Shown here one piece after another: positions 8,791-17,545 of a stretch of 64,000 nucleotides of DNA. Made by a program: the position numbers and the translations under genes. Within the stretch, counting starts at the first letter, position 1. Every line of letters begins with the position of its first letter. The stretch covers positions 124,001-188,000 of the forward strand of contig NZ_BAZR01000004.1 of NCBI RefSeq assembly GCF_001315105.1, read 5' to 3'. Under the pieces are notes generated by a model. It was given only the letters and a program-made list of their open reading frames with translations, was not told the origin of the DNA and did no database searches. This stretch comes from Paenibacillus sp. JCM 10914. Its GTDB lineage: Bacteria > Bacillota > Bacilli > Paenibacillales > Paenibacillaceae.

Positions 8791-9045
8791 ATGAAACCTG
8801 CTGGCGTTGTTCGTAAGGTCGATCAGCTGGGAAGAATCGTTCTTCCTAAATCTCTTCGTAAGAGATATCAGATGAACGAAGGGGATCCCGTGGAAATACT
8901 TGTACAGGGGGACCATATTATATTGGAGCGCTACCGTCCGAAATGTGTCTTCTGTGGTTCTATGGATGGTGTAAGCGAGTTCAAAGAACGTTATATCTGT
9001 ACGCAATGCATGTCCGAGATGCAACAACTCCCGAAACATGCTTAG
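8791..9045 (+). CDS. abrB: AbrB family transition-state regulator with Cys-pair tail
   Basis: Small DNA-binding regulator (84 residues) of the AbrB/SpoVT/MazE swapped-hairpin fold; in Bacillus AbrB represses sporulation and stationary-phase genes during growth. Residues 1-50 match AbrB (GVVRKVDQLGRIVLPKSLR, EGDPVEILVQGDHIILERY). The C-terminal half carries two CxxC pairs (CVFC at about 53-56, CTQC at about 73-76) absent from B. subtilis AbrB, consistent with a zinc knuckle. AGAGGTG precedes ATG 8791. A terminator follows immediately. Confidence 0.9.
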   Translation: MKPAGVVRKVDQLGRIVLPKSLRKRYQMNEGDPVEILVQGDHIILERYRPKCVFCGSMDGVSEFKERYICTQCMSEMQQLPKHA

Positions 9046-9072
9046 TTGCCTCTAATATGAGCTTTCCTGATG

Positions 9073-9099
9073 AGCATCGCTGATAGCGGTGCTTTTTTT
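9073..9099 (+). terminator. Terminator after abrB
   Basis: AGCATCGCT (9073-9081) pairs with AGCGGTGCT (9085-9093), loop GAT, then seven T. Confidence 0.9.
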
Positions 9100-9121
9100 G
9101 TACATATTAATGTAACATAAT

Positions 9122-9150
9122 AAAAAACCCCCTCGAAATATCGAGGGAGT
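9122..9150 (-). terminator. Terminator of the 34-residue membrane protein gene
   Basis: On the minus strand CCCTCGA and TCGAGGG form a stem with an ATAT loop followed by a T run (AAAAAA at 9122-9127 on the plus strand). Confidence 0.85.
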
Positions 9151-9156
9151 TATGCC

Positions 9157-9261
9157 TTACAGGCCTTTGGTTTTGTCATCATTGTAAGACGAAGTCCAAA
9201 TACCGACCATATAAAGGGCCAGTACGATCATGACGATCCAAAAGGTTAATGAAAAAGACAT
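9157..9261 (-). CDS. Small single-pass membrane protein (34 residues)
   Basis: This short gene reads from ATG 9261 to TAA 9157 with a near-perfect AGGAGGTGG Shine-Dalgarno; an in-frame ATG at 9264 is too close to that site. The product has one hydrophobic helix (FWIVMIVLALYMVGIW, about residues 7-22) followed by a polar tail rich in Asp and Lys (SSYNDDKTKGL). It has its own terminator. I do not recognise the family. The strong ribosome site, hydrophobic helix and dedicated terminator argue that it is expressed, perhaps as a small membrane regulator. Confidence 0.7.
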   Translation of the reverse strand: MSFSLTFWIVMIVLALYMVGIWTSSYNDDKTKGL

Positions 9262-9336
9262 CATTGCCACCTCCTGCTAAGCTATTCTTTATTATAACCA
9301 TCTTAGGCGAAAAAATAAATGACAATATGATGTCTC

Positions 9337-10421
9337 TCATTCGAAGAACAGGAAATGCGTAGGTACAGGCCTTAGACTTCCGTCGGATGGCTTGTTAACC
9401 ACGCGGCCATTCAATATGAGCGAGGATGAGCCGCCGCCATCCAGATTGTAGGCGTCTATGACGCCGAGCTGGTTAAGTTTGTTCTGGAGCTCCTGTAACG
9501 TCGCTCCGGATGTCCCTTTCTCATCATACCCATCGGTAACCAAAATTAATAGCTGGTCATCCTTGTAGTTGCCGATAACGGTACGAGGAGCCCGCTTGGG
9601 TGAAGTTCGCCATTTCTCAGGTAGATAGGCTTTATTACCACCCTTAAGCAGAACGGGCACGAAGGTTGCCCCGAAGAGCGGATCCAGCCGGTCAAGCTGA
9701 CTTTGGCTATGGAATCTGCCACCGATCAGCTGGCCTGATTTATTCATGCCAACGAAAGACAAATCTTTGAAGCTGGGTTGGAAGCCGGATACGTATTTGC
9801 CGTCTATAAAGGTTGTGCTCAGTGGATGTCTGCCGCCATTTCCGTCGGCGTAACCGCCGGCGTTGATACCGGCAACCGCACCATGTCGGCTCACGGCCCG
9901 CATGGTGGTTTCCACGGACCGGGTCTGCCGCCCTCAGCACCGAGTGACATCATCATAGCGGATGGGTCTTTCAGTTTGATTTTCATAGCGTAACCATGGT
10001 AGGTACCTGGGTTGATCTTATACAGTTCGATTCGGATGAGGTCGCTGTTTACCGTCTCAATGGGCCGCCCGAGCTTGGCTGTAATGCGTCGATTATAGAT
10101 TTGCTCCGGACGCGAAACCTGCGACTGTGCCGATTGCAGAATGACACCCACCGATGCGGTGGTTTGTTGATACAGCTTGGCTGTTTTTTCAATGGAAGAT
10201 ATCGTCTGCTTGGCGGATACGGCAGCTTGATCAAGATCATCTTTAATGAGCGCGGACTGCTCGGATATGCTGTTCGTAGGTATGTACTCCGAGGCATCGT
10301 GTGCAATGCGCGGAGGGGCTGCTAATAACCACATACATAACAGAATACCGACAAAAGGAGCGATGACAAGCATGAACAGCCGATTGACCTGTTTCGGTCT
10401 GACTTGGCTTAGCTTGCTCAC
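9337..10421 (-). CDS. Phosphodiester glycosidase (NAGPA-domain) family protein, one frameshift
   Basis: Membrane-anchored extracytoplasmic protein. Residues 1-40 contain a signal anchor (LFMLVIAPFVGILLCMWLLA). The NAGPA domain (DUF2233) begins near residue 115: YKINPGTYHGYAMKIKL, AGINAGGY, LVTDGYD, DAYNLDGGGSSSL. Family members cleave phosphodiester-linked sugars from cell-wall polymers or exopolysaccharides. The N-terminal and C-terminal halves lie in different frames; one missing base near 9912-9916 (minus strand reads GGTCCGTGG where CCGGTGG is expected) joins them into 361 residues. The GTG start overlaps the stop of the upstream coiled-coil gene by 4 bp, so the two are translationally coupled. 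Confidence 0.82.
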
Positions 10422-10831
10422 TTCAAAAGCTCCATCTTACGTTCTAGCTCCTTAAGCTGCTTCTCCACTTGACTTAACTGGCTGTACAACTTGTTGCTGT
10501 CGTCCGTTGTGCCGCTTGCTTGATCCTTGGTAAAGGTCAGCAGTTCATTAAAGGATTGAACCTTGCTCTGCATCTCGTTCATCTCTTCGACCAACTCATT
10601 AAACTTCTGGTCGTATTCGGCTTTGAACGAAGCCATTTCATGACGTGTATCCTCCTGTAGCTGTACAATGACCTGTTCCTTCAATTGGTTGCTATATAGG
10701 TAGGCTGCGGTAGTACCGAGTCCGATCAACACAATCCAAAATACCCAGAACCATGTGGCAGATGGTCCCTTGCGATGCACTTCCTCACGGCTTTCATGGG
10801 GGATATCCTGCTCCGAGTCTGACAATTTCAT
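10418..10831 (-). CDS. Membrane-anchored coiled-coil protein, partner of NAGPA-domain protein
   Basis: A 137-residue protein with a short acidic cytoplasmic N-terminus, one transmembrane helix at about residues 28-47 (FWVFWIVLIGLGTTAAYLY) and an extracytoplasmic region of almost pure heptad character (EEMNEMQSKVQSF, LSQVEKQLKELERKMELL). No enzymatic domain is visible. It is first in a two-gene operon with the NAGPA-domain protein (GTGA overlap at 10418-10421), so it may position or oligomerise that enzyme at the cell surface. ATG 10831 follows AGGGGTG. Confidence 0.75.
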   Translation of the reverse strand: MKLSDSEQDIPHESREEVHRKGPSATWFWVFWIVLIGLGTTAAYLYSNQLKEQVIVQLQEDTRHEMASFKAEYDQKFNELVEEMNEMQSKVQSFNELLTFTKDQASGTTDDSNKLYSQLSQVEKQLKELERKMELLK

Positions 10832-11204
10832 CTCAACACCCCTCAGAATCTATCATTTTTTCCAGCTATCATTCTAACATGCCAGAAATACTTTCGCAAA
10901 GACGAACTCTAAACGGCCGTTTTTATCAAAAATAGATTGCCTAGAAACATAGAGTTAGGATACAATCTGTATAGATTTGATTCATGAAGAAGATACATAT
11001 AAGACATTTGCCATACTTCATGCAGCATGGATCTGCGCCTATTGGATTAACAAGCTTGCTTTCGATTCTTCATTTCCTGGGATTAATCGGTTTTGCCCAT
11101 AGCGGCAAACAACGAAGGCACGCACCTATGGCGTTGATTTAGTTATGACTGCGCTTACTTTAATAGAGATTCGAGTTTTCGAGAAACAGGGGGTCTATTG
11201 AATA
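10832..11204 (+). promoter_or_regulatory. Long upstream region of the LuxR-type gene: promoter plus structured leader
   Basis: No gene is seen here. TTGCCT (10937-10942), 18-bp spacer and TACAAT (10961-10966) form a plausible promoter, leaving a leader of about 230 nt. Within it CCATAG (11097-11102) pairs with CTATGG (11126-11131), and CAACG (11110-11114) could alternatively pair with CGTTG (11132-11136); the two stems are mutually exclusive or interlocked. I could not match this to a riboswitch class that I know. Confidence 0.4.
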
Positions 11205-11861
11205 ATGAAACAGGTTTGGCGGGTAGTGATTGTCGGCAGTCAGCCTACGAGTATGCTCGGCACAAAATTAATCTTGGAAGAGGAGCGTGATCTGCATGTT
11301 GAAGGCATGACCTCCTCGGATACGGAAGGCCTTCGAATGGTCAGCGAGTTGCTGCCCGACTTGGTGTTACTGGATTATTCCTTGCAGGATCATACTTCGG
11401 AAACGGTGCTAGAGCAGATGAAGCAGCTCTCGCCCAAGACCCATATCGTTATCATGACAGATAATGATGGTCTCCCGTTGTTGCAATCCTTGATCAGCCG
11501 CGGTGCAAGTGGGATATTGTCGAAACAAGCATCCACTTTTCAACTCATACATATGATCACGGGCTTGCGCGAGGGTGTGGCCTCCTTGCCGCTGGACTGG
11601 GTACGACAAGGAATATGGCCGCTGACAGCCTCCGGCATGAATGAAGGGGGACTGCAGCTCTCCGAGACGGAAGCATTTATAATGGAACGGATTGTACAAG
11701 GGATTACATACGATAAGATTGCCGTCGAGATTCAGGTGAGTCGCCGTTCCATCGATAATTATCTGCGCAAGATTTATGTCAAACTGGGCGTATCCACCAG
11801 AGCGCAAGCCATTGAGAAGTACGCGCTATATACGCGTCAAGGCAGACAAATATATGCGTGA
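11205..11861 (+). CDS. NarL/FixJ-type response regulator with atypical receiver
   Basis: Transcription factor of 218 residues. The N-terminal receiver has the phospho-acceptor position (LVLLDYSL, about Asp55) and the conserved Lys (ILSKQA), but the acidic pair that normally binds Mg2+ at the start is replaced by GSQPT, so phosphorylation may be weak or absent. The C-terminus is a LuxR helix-turn-helix (LSETEAFIMERIVQGITYDKIA, SRRSIDNYLRKIYVKLGV). No sensor kinase is adjacent. A long leader precedes the ATG at 11205. Targets are unknown. Confidence 0.85.
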   Translation: MKQVWRVVIVGSQPTSMLGTKLILEEERDLHVEGMTSSDTEGLRMVSELLPDLVLLDYSLQDHTSETVLEQMKQLSPKTHIVIMTDNDGLPLLQSLISRGASGILSKQASTFQLIHMITGLREGVASLPLDWVRQGIWPLTASGMNEGGLQLSETEAFIMERIVQGITYDKIAVEIQVSRRSIDNYLRKIYVKLGVSTRAQAIEKYALYTRQGRQIYA

Positions 11862-11975
11862 ATTGGTACATAAGGTATAATATATAATGATCGTGAATAC
11901 CATTTAGATGTTGTTACGATAGCCTGAATACAAATAAAACCGAGGTTTTGATAAACGGTTAGAGGAGGGACTTCC

Positions 11976-13187
11976 ATGCAGTTTTCCTTTGCTTCCCGTG
12001 CACAGACCCTGTTGTCATCCCCGCTGCGCGATATTAGGGAACTTGCGAAGCGGGATTCTTTTATTTCCCTGGCAGAAGAATTGCCAGCGGAGGAATTGTT
12101 CCCGTTACATTCATTGGCTGAGTCGGCAACAACGGTTCTGTCTGAAGATCCGCTAGCGCTTCAATATGGCGAGGCCCAGGGATATGGCCCACTTCGCTCA
12201 TGGCTGAGCCAGGATCTGGCTAGACGGAAGGAGCTGTCCGTTGGGCCGGAACAAATCTTGTTGACTACTGGTACGCAGCAAGCTATTGATTTGCTGGTCA
12301 GAGTCTATGTCGATCCTGGAGATCCGGTATTGGTGGAGAACCCTACCTCCCCGGGATTGCTTCAGGTACTAAGGCTTCAAGGGGCAGTGATTATCCCTGT
12401 GGAAGGGGATCAGGAAGGGATGCTTCCCGGGAAGCTGAAAGAACTGATCGACAAGCATAAACCGAAGCTGCTCATGGCAGCTCCGAACTTCACGAACCCG
12501 ACGGGTGTGATGTGGAGCTTGGCGCGGCGCAAGCAGGTGCTGGAATTATGCGTGAACCATCACACGCTGATCGTTGAAGACGACTCCTACGGTGATTTGT
12601 ATTTTGGAGATACGCATGGACAGAAGCGAATTCCCTCTATGTACTCATTAGAAGAGAAGCAAGGCGGGCATGTGTTATATGTCGGTTCCTTCAGTAAAAT
12701 CGTAGCTCCTGCTCTCAGGACGGGGTGGGCGGCAGGCAACCGCCAGGTTATCCAGATGATGACGGCCGTGAAGCAGATGGCCGATTGGCAGTCCAGCATG
12801 CTGAATCAGCACATTCTGCATAATCTGCTTGAATCCAAGCATTTTCAGTTGGATGAGCATATTGCGATGCTAAACCGTGAATATACGATCAGACTCAAGC
12901 TGATGGTGGAGCTACTGAAGCGCAATGCATGGAAGGATGCCGAGTACGTCGTTCCTCCGGGAGGGATGTTCGTATGGGTGAAGCTGCCACCCGGGCTTGA
13001 CGGTGATGCGCTGTTACGGGGTTCGTTATTGAAGGGAGCGGCGTTCTTGCCGGGTTCCATGTGCTCGGATGGAAATGATAGCAGGGAATGTATCCGGCTT
13101 AATTTTACGCATCCTGGCCGCGATGAATTGCTGCTCGGTATGAATCTCATCAGCGAGGCTTTACTAGAATTTACCGCACGCAATTAG
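11976..13187 (+). CDS. PLP-dependent aminotransferase (fold type I, MocR-like enzyme domain)
   Basis: Cytoplasmic aminotransferase of 403 residues. PLP-binding landmarks include LQYGEAQGYGPLR, TTGTQQAIDLL, PNFTNPTGV, VEDDSYGDLYF and the Schiff-base lysine in GSFSKIVAPALRTGW. Sequence resembles the aminotransferase half of MocR/PatA-type 2-aminoadipate or branched-chain aminotransferases, but no winged-helix domain is attached. ATG 11976 has GAGGAGGG at ideal spacing. The substrate cannot be assigned. A terminator-like inverted repeat follows, facing the convergent DUF2161 gene. Confidence 0.88.
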   Translation: MQFSFASRAQTLLSSPLRDIRELAKRDSFISLAEELPAEELFPLHSLAESATTVLSEDPLALQYGEAQGYGPLRSWLSQDLARRKELSVGPEQILLTTGTQQAIDLLVRVYVDPGDPVLVENPTSPGLLQVLRLQGAVIIPVEGDQEGMLPGKLKELIDKHKPKLLMAAPNFTNPTGVMWSLARRKQVLELCVNHHTLIVEDDSYGDLYFGDTHGQKRIPSMYSLEEKQGGHVLYVGSFSKIVAPALRTGWAAGNRQVIQMMTAVKQMADWQSSMLNQHILHNLLESKHFQLDEHIAMLNREYTIRLKLMVELLKRNAWKDAEYVVPPGGMFVWVKLPPGLDGDALLRGSLLKGAAFLPGSMCSDGNDSRECIRLNFTHPGRDELLLGMNLISEALLEFTARN

Positions 13188-13194
13188 ATTAGAG

Positions 13195-13244
13195 AAGGGC
13201 TGCGGAGTTAGACCTTGTCAGAGGCCTTGCTTCGCAGCCTTTGT
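13195..13244. terminator. Bidirectional terminator between convergent genes
   Basis: AAGGGCTGCGGAG (13195-13207) pairs imperfectly with CTTCGCAGCCTT (13230-13241), followed by TGTTT. It lies between the aminotransferase gene and the DUF2161 gene that ends at 13263. Confidence 0.6.
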
Positions 13245-13262
13245 TTGGGTGTTGGTAAGAGG

Positions 13263-14033
13263 TTACGTCAACACCGAAGCATAGTCGGTAAGAGCCTGGA
13301 CCCCGGCAGGTGTCAGACTGTAACGGCCGCGGCTGATACGTCGAAACCAGCCATAATAGTTATGCTGGAGAATGGCCGCAGTGCTGCCGATGCCACTCTG
13401 ATCCTTGATCTTCGCCGGTGATATGCCAGCCCACGGAACGAGGCCGGGTTCAATTCCCTCCGGCGGATCAGCCTGGACTTGCGCCGCCTGATAAGCAAGC
13501 TCCGCTGCGTTCATTACAGCGGCCACCTTCAGCGCTTTTTCGCGGTAGGCCGTAACCAGCTTGGCCCGAGTTACCCCGCCGGTGTTGTAGTCACCGCTGC
13601 GTTCCCGAAACTCATAGAGCAGCCGTTCCTTGCGCCGAACCGCGGTACGACCACGCTGTACGGCTTGCTCCGGTTCACAAAGCACCTCGACAAAGGGTGC
13701 TTTGGTCTTATAGAAGGTCACGGTCATGAGTCCCAGACCGAGTTGTTTGCATAAACCGCTCAATTCGCCCCAGCGCTGATTGACGGCCCCTTTCTTCGCC
13801 CGGCTCTTCTCCACCGCGAGGTAGACATAAGGAGTCAGCTTCAACCTCTCTATACCTTGCAGCAGAAGCGCCAAATTGAAGGTTTTCTTCATCTCTACGA
13901 TAAGGGGCTCATCCTCTCCAGCTTTCAGTCCAACCAGATCGCAATGACGCACCTCTCCCTTGACCTCATAACCATTGATTTCAAAAAAAGCTTTTAACGG
14001 AGCGTACAGCTCGGCTTCATGTTTAATCGCCAT
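13263..14033 (-). CDS. DUF2161 family PD-(D/E)XK nuclease-fold protein
   Basis: A 256-residue cytoplasmic protein. The N-terminal third resembles the PD-(D/E)XK core: Glu7 in the first helix (KHEAELYAPLKAFFE), HCDLVGL supplying the Asp and IVEMKK supplying the E-x-K. The family is annotated as a putative PD-(D/E)XK phosphodiesterase of unknown biological role. The C-terminus (AAILQHNYYGWFRRISRGRYSLTPAG) resembles a winged helix, which could contact DNA. AAAGGAG lies before the ATG at 14033. No methylase or toxin partner is adjacent, so a restriction role is not supported. Confidence 0.85.
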   Translation of the reverse strand: MAIKHEAELYAPLKAFFEINGYEVKGEVRHCDLVGLKAGEDEPLIVEMKKTFNLALLLQGIERLKLTPYVYLAVEKSRAKKGAVNQRWGELSGLCKQLGLGLMTVTFYKTKAPFVEVLCEPEQAVQRGRTAVRRKERLLYEFRERSGDYNTGGVTRAKLVTAYREKALKVAAVMNAAELAYQAAQVQADPPEGIEPGLVPWAGISPAKIKDQSGIGSTAAILQHNYYGWFRRISRGRYSLTPAGVQALTDYASVLT

Positions 14034-14299
14034 GGTAACTCTCCTTTATTGAAAAACGTGCGTTATGTTAAGTTAATGTAATTTCAGTATAGCATGGGGA
14101 TCGCAATTGTGGCGTATCCCGCTGTTGGGTGCGAGGCGAGCAAGACAAAAAAGCAAGGCATTGACTTCGAAAATAAGGTCAACTATTCCAAGTAAGCCGC
14201 ATAGGTATGTAATACACTTTTTCGAAAATGGAATGTTTCTAATGACGCTGTGGAATGGAAGCCAATCCCCATAAACAGACTCAGAGGAGGTAGCGCGGT

Positions 14300-16192
14300 A
14301 TGGATATTTTCGAACGCATAGCATCGTATAGGGCAGAGAATGACGGTTTGGCGTGGAACGGCACATTCAGGGATTATATAGAATTGTTGAAGAAGGACCC
14401 ACCCAGCGATGACAGCCCACGCCCGTGTCTATGACATGATTGAATCCTATGGTGTTGAAGAAAGCGGGGGTCGGAAGAAATATAAATTTTTCGAACAGGA
14501 GATTTTCGGGCTCGATCGGGCCGTTGAAAAATTGGTGGAGGAGTATTTCCATTCGGCTGCCCGCCGGCTGGATGTGCGTAAGCGGATTTTGCTGCTCATG
14601 GGGCCGGTCAGCGGAGGGAAATCGACGCTCGTGACGCTGTTAAAGCGAGGTCTTGAGAAGCACTCCCGGACGGATCGCGGAGCCATCTATGCCATCGCTG
14701 GCTGCCCGATGCAAGAGGAGCCCTTGCATCTGATTCCGCTGGAGCTTCGTCCTGAAGTGGAGAGGGAGCTCGGCGTACGAATTGAGGGGAACCTATGCCC
14801 TGCATGCCAGCAGAGATTAAAGAGCGAGTATGACGGCGATATTGAGCGTATGGAAGTAGAACGCGTACTCATATCGGAGGATAGCCGGGTAGGGATCGGT
14901 ACGTTCAGTCCCTCGGATCCGAAATCACAGGATATAGCTGATTTGACCGGCAGCATCGATTTCTCGACCATTACGGAATACGGATCGGAATCCGACCCGC
15001 GTGCCTACCGCTTTGACGGTGAATTGAACAAAGCCAACCGCGGCTTGATGGAGTTTCAGGAGATGTTGAAATGCGATGAGAAATTTTTGTGGAACTTGCT
15101 CTCGCTGACGCAAGAAGGGAATTTTAAGGCTGGACGGTTTGCCTGATCAGCGCGGACGAATTGATCGTTGCTCATACCAATGAATCGGAGTACAAAGCCT
15201 TTATCGCCAATAAGAAGAATGAAGCACTGCAATCTCGGATGATTGTGATGCCAATCCCATACAATCTGCGCGTTACGGATGAGGAGAAGATCTACTCCAA
15301 ACTCATTGGCCAGAGCGATATGAAGCATATACACGTAGCTCCGCATGCCCTGAAGTCGGCGGCGATCTTCTCCGTGTTAACCCGTTTGAAAGAAACGAAG
15401 AAGCAGGGCATGGACCTGATCAAGAAGATGCGGATGTACGATGGCGAGGAAGTCGAAGGATACAAGGAAGCCGATCTGAAGGAGATGCAAAGCGAATATT
15501 TGGAAGAAGGGATGTCCGGCGTTGATCCACGGTACGTGATCAACCGCATATCCAGTGCTTTGATTAAGCAGGATCTGCAGTGCATTAACGCGCTGGATAT
15601 GCTGCGGGCGATTAAGGATGGACTGGATCAACACGCATCCATTACCAAAGAAGAGCGAGAGCGTTACCTGAACTTCATTGCCGCTGCTCGCAAGGAGTAT
15701 GACGATCTGGCGAAGAAAGAAGTGCAGAAAGCGTTCGTGTATTCTTTCGAGGAGTCAGCTAAGACGTTGTTCGAGAACTACTTGGACAATATCGAGGCGT
15801 TCTGCAATTGGATCAAGATTCGTGATCCGTTAACAGACGAAGAGATGGATCCGGATGAGAGATTAATGCGTTCGATCGAGGAACAGATTGGTGTGTCCGA
15901 GAACGCCAAGAAGGCATTCCGAGAAGAGATTATGATTCGTATTTCGGCTTATTCCCGTAAAGGGAAGAAGTTCGAGTACCATAACCATGAGCGTCTTCGC
16001 GAAGCGATTGAGAAGAAGCTGTTCGCCGATCTGAAGGATATCGTAAAAATCACAACCTCGACAAAGACACCAGATGCGGTGCAGTTGAAACGGATTAATG
16101 AGGTTAGCTCCCGCTTGATCGAGGAGCACGGCTATTGCCCGGTATGCGCGAATGAATTACTCCGATATGTAGGGAGCTTGCTTAACCGGTAA
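14300..16192 (+). CDS. prkA: PrkA serine protein kinase (AAA+), two frameshifts in this sequence
   Basis: Sporulation-associated PrkA: an AAA+ domain with P-loop GPVSGGKST (about residues 100-108), the block SDPKSQDIADLTGSID, RAYRFDGELNKANRG, and a C-terminal PrkA kinase-like domain ending ANELLRYVGSLLNR. In Bacillus it is made in the mother cell and affects sporulation. Three frames must be joined: the N-terminus (MDIFERIASY, ATG 14300 behind AGAGGAGG) needs one C removed from CCCACCC at 14398-14404, giving DPPAMTAHARV; the second shift needs one C at 15142-15143, giving GRFALISADEL. The repaired length is 630 residues, the family norm. No yhbH gene follows; spoVR is convergent 1.4 kb away. 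Confidence 0.93.
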
Positions 16193-16389
16193 GAAAGGCG
16201 AGATATGGTCAGATAAACGCGTTATGTTTTGTATGAGAAGGGGCTTCCTGCCACGGTCTGTTCAAGGACTCGTCGGGAAGTCTCTTGTCGATTTAGGACT
16301 TTCGAATTATGCCGGTGTGGTAAATATAGGCTATAATGGACCCTAAGAACTTGAGCCTGTATGAGCAGGTGCTCGTGATAGGAGTGAAA

Positions 16390-17457
16390 TTGGCGAAAAT
16401 GATCGAAGTTTCCCCGGAAAGACTAAGACAATTGGAGTATATCGGACTCGATGAGAGTGAGCTGTCACTGCTGGCCAGTCATCGTGATGTGTTTGCTAAA
16501 GTGGTGGATGAAGTCGTTGATCGTTTTTATGCCCGCATTGGAGAGCAGCCACATCTTATGCAGATTATTGGACGTGTATCCAACATGGAGCGTTTGAAAG
16601 AAACACAAAGAGTGTACTGGATGTCCCTTGCGGATGGAACAGTGGATGAACTCTACATTGCGAATCGCATTAAGATTGGACAAGTTCATTCCCGTATCGG
16701 ACTGACAACGGATTATTATCTCGGTAGTTATATGATTTATCTTGATATTGCAGCAGACCTCCTGCAGCAAATCGTGCCGGATCGGTGGACTCAGGTCGTG
16801 CATGTTCTCAGCAAGATGTTTAACCTGGATTCGCAGCTTGTGCTTGAGGCATATGAGATGAAGGAGAAAGAGAAGATCAATAACCTCGTTGCCGACCAGC
16901 AAAGAATGCTCGAGGCCATTACATCGGCTGTACAGGAACTGACGGCCATGATCGTTGAACTGGATCAAAGCGCGGCTCTCATGGCGGACAATGCGATGAA
17001 GACTGCAGAAGCACAGGAGAAAGCTCATACGTTAACGGGTGAGCTCGGCGAGGAGATTCTGCATATCGAGCAGATGGGCAGCTTGATTAGGGAGATCTCG
17101 GATCAGAGTCATCTACTTGGCCTGAATGCCGCTATTGAAGCAGCGCATGCAGGTGAACTTGGAAGAGGCTTTGAGGTGGTGGCCGGCGAAGTTCGGAAGC
17201 TCGCAACCAATTCCAAGAAAGCAATGGACGAAATTCAGGACAAGGTGAGTGGCATTACGCGCAAGCTTGGGCTCGTTGAACAGGAGTCGGAGCAAACCTC
17301 GATCAACGCTCGCAACCAGGCAGCTAGCTCGCAGGAGTTGGCAGCCTTCGTGAAGATGATGGAGAAGCTGGCCGACGACCTGGAATCCTTGCAGCATGAT
17401 TACGATATACAGCAGCAGAGTCAGCACAATGTACCAGCGATAAATCGGAGAAGGTGA
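16390..17457 (+). CDS. HemAT-like globin-coupled chemotaxis sensor
   Basis: Soluble haem oxygen sensor. Residues 1-165 match the protoglobin sensor domain; His100 in GQVHSRIG is the expected proximal haem ligand. The rest is a shortened methyl-accepting signalling domain with the CheA/CheW tip [19 protein letters not shown] and [12 protein letters not shown]. No transmembrane helix. TTG 16390 was chosen because AGGAGTG (16380-16386) precedes it and the family begins near this point; ATG 16399 and ATG 16336 are in frame, but the latter overlaps a TATAAT and lacks a ribosome site. It separates prkA from spoVR, suggesting an oxygen link to late-growth physiology, though chemotaxis genes are not nearby. 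Confidence 0.88.
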   Translation: MAKMIEVSPERLRQLEYIGLDESELSLLASHRDVFAKVVDEVVDRFYARIGEQPHLMQIIGRVSNMERLKETQRVYWMSLADGTVDELYIANRIKIGQVHSRIGLTTDYYLGSYMIYLDIAADLLQQIVPDRWTQVVHVLSKMFNLDSQLVLEAYEMKEKEKINNLVADQQRMLEAITSAVQELTAMIVELDQSAALMADNAMKTAEAQEKAHTLTGELGEEILHIEQMGSLIREISDQSHLLGLNAAIEAAHAGELGRGFEVVAGEVRKLATNSKKAMDEIQDKVSGITRKLGLVEQESEQTSINARNQAASSQELAAFVKMMEKLADDLESLQHDYDIQQQSQHNVPAINRRR

Positions 17458-17487
17458 CCGTCTAGGTCTGTATTAGTCCTAATGCCA

Positions 17488-17532
17488 AACAGCACCTGCA
17501 ATCAGGAGAGATTCCTGCAGGTGCTGTTTTTT
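17488..17532. terminator. Bidirectional terminator between hemAT-like gene and spoVR
   Basis: AACAGCACCTGCA (17488-17500) pairs perfectly with TGCAGGTGCTGTT (17516-17528), T run on the plus side. Confidence 0.9.
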
Positions 17533-17545
17533 ATATATGATGACG

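Noticed and set aside
11091..11160. Possible class I c-di-GMP riboswitch (GGCAAAC and CACGCAC words)
   Set aside because: The conserved ACGCAAAGC core and the tetraloop receptor are missing, so only an unassigned leader is reported.
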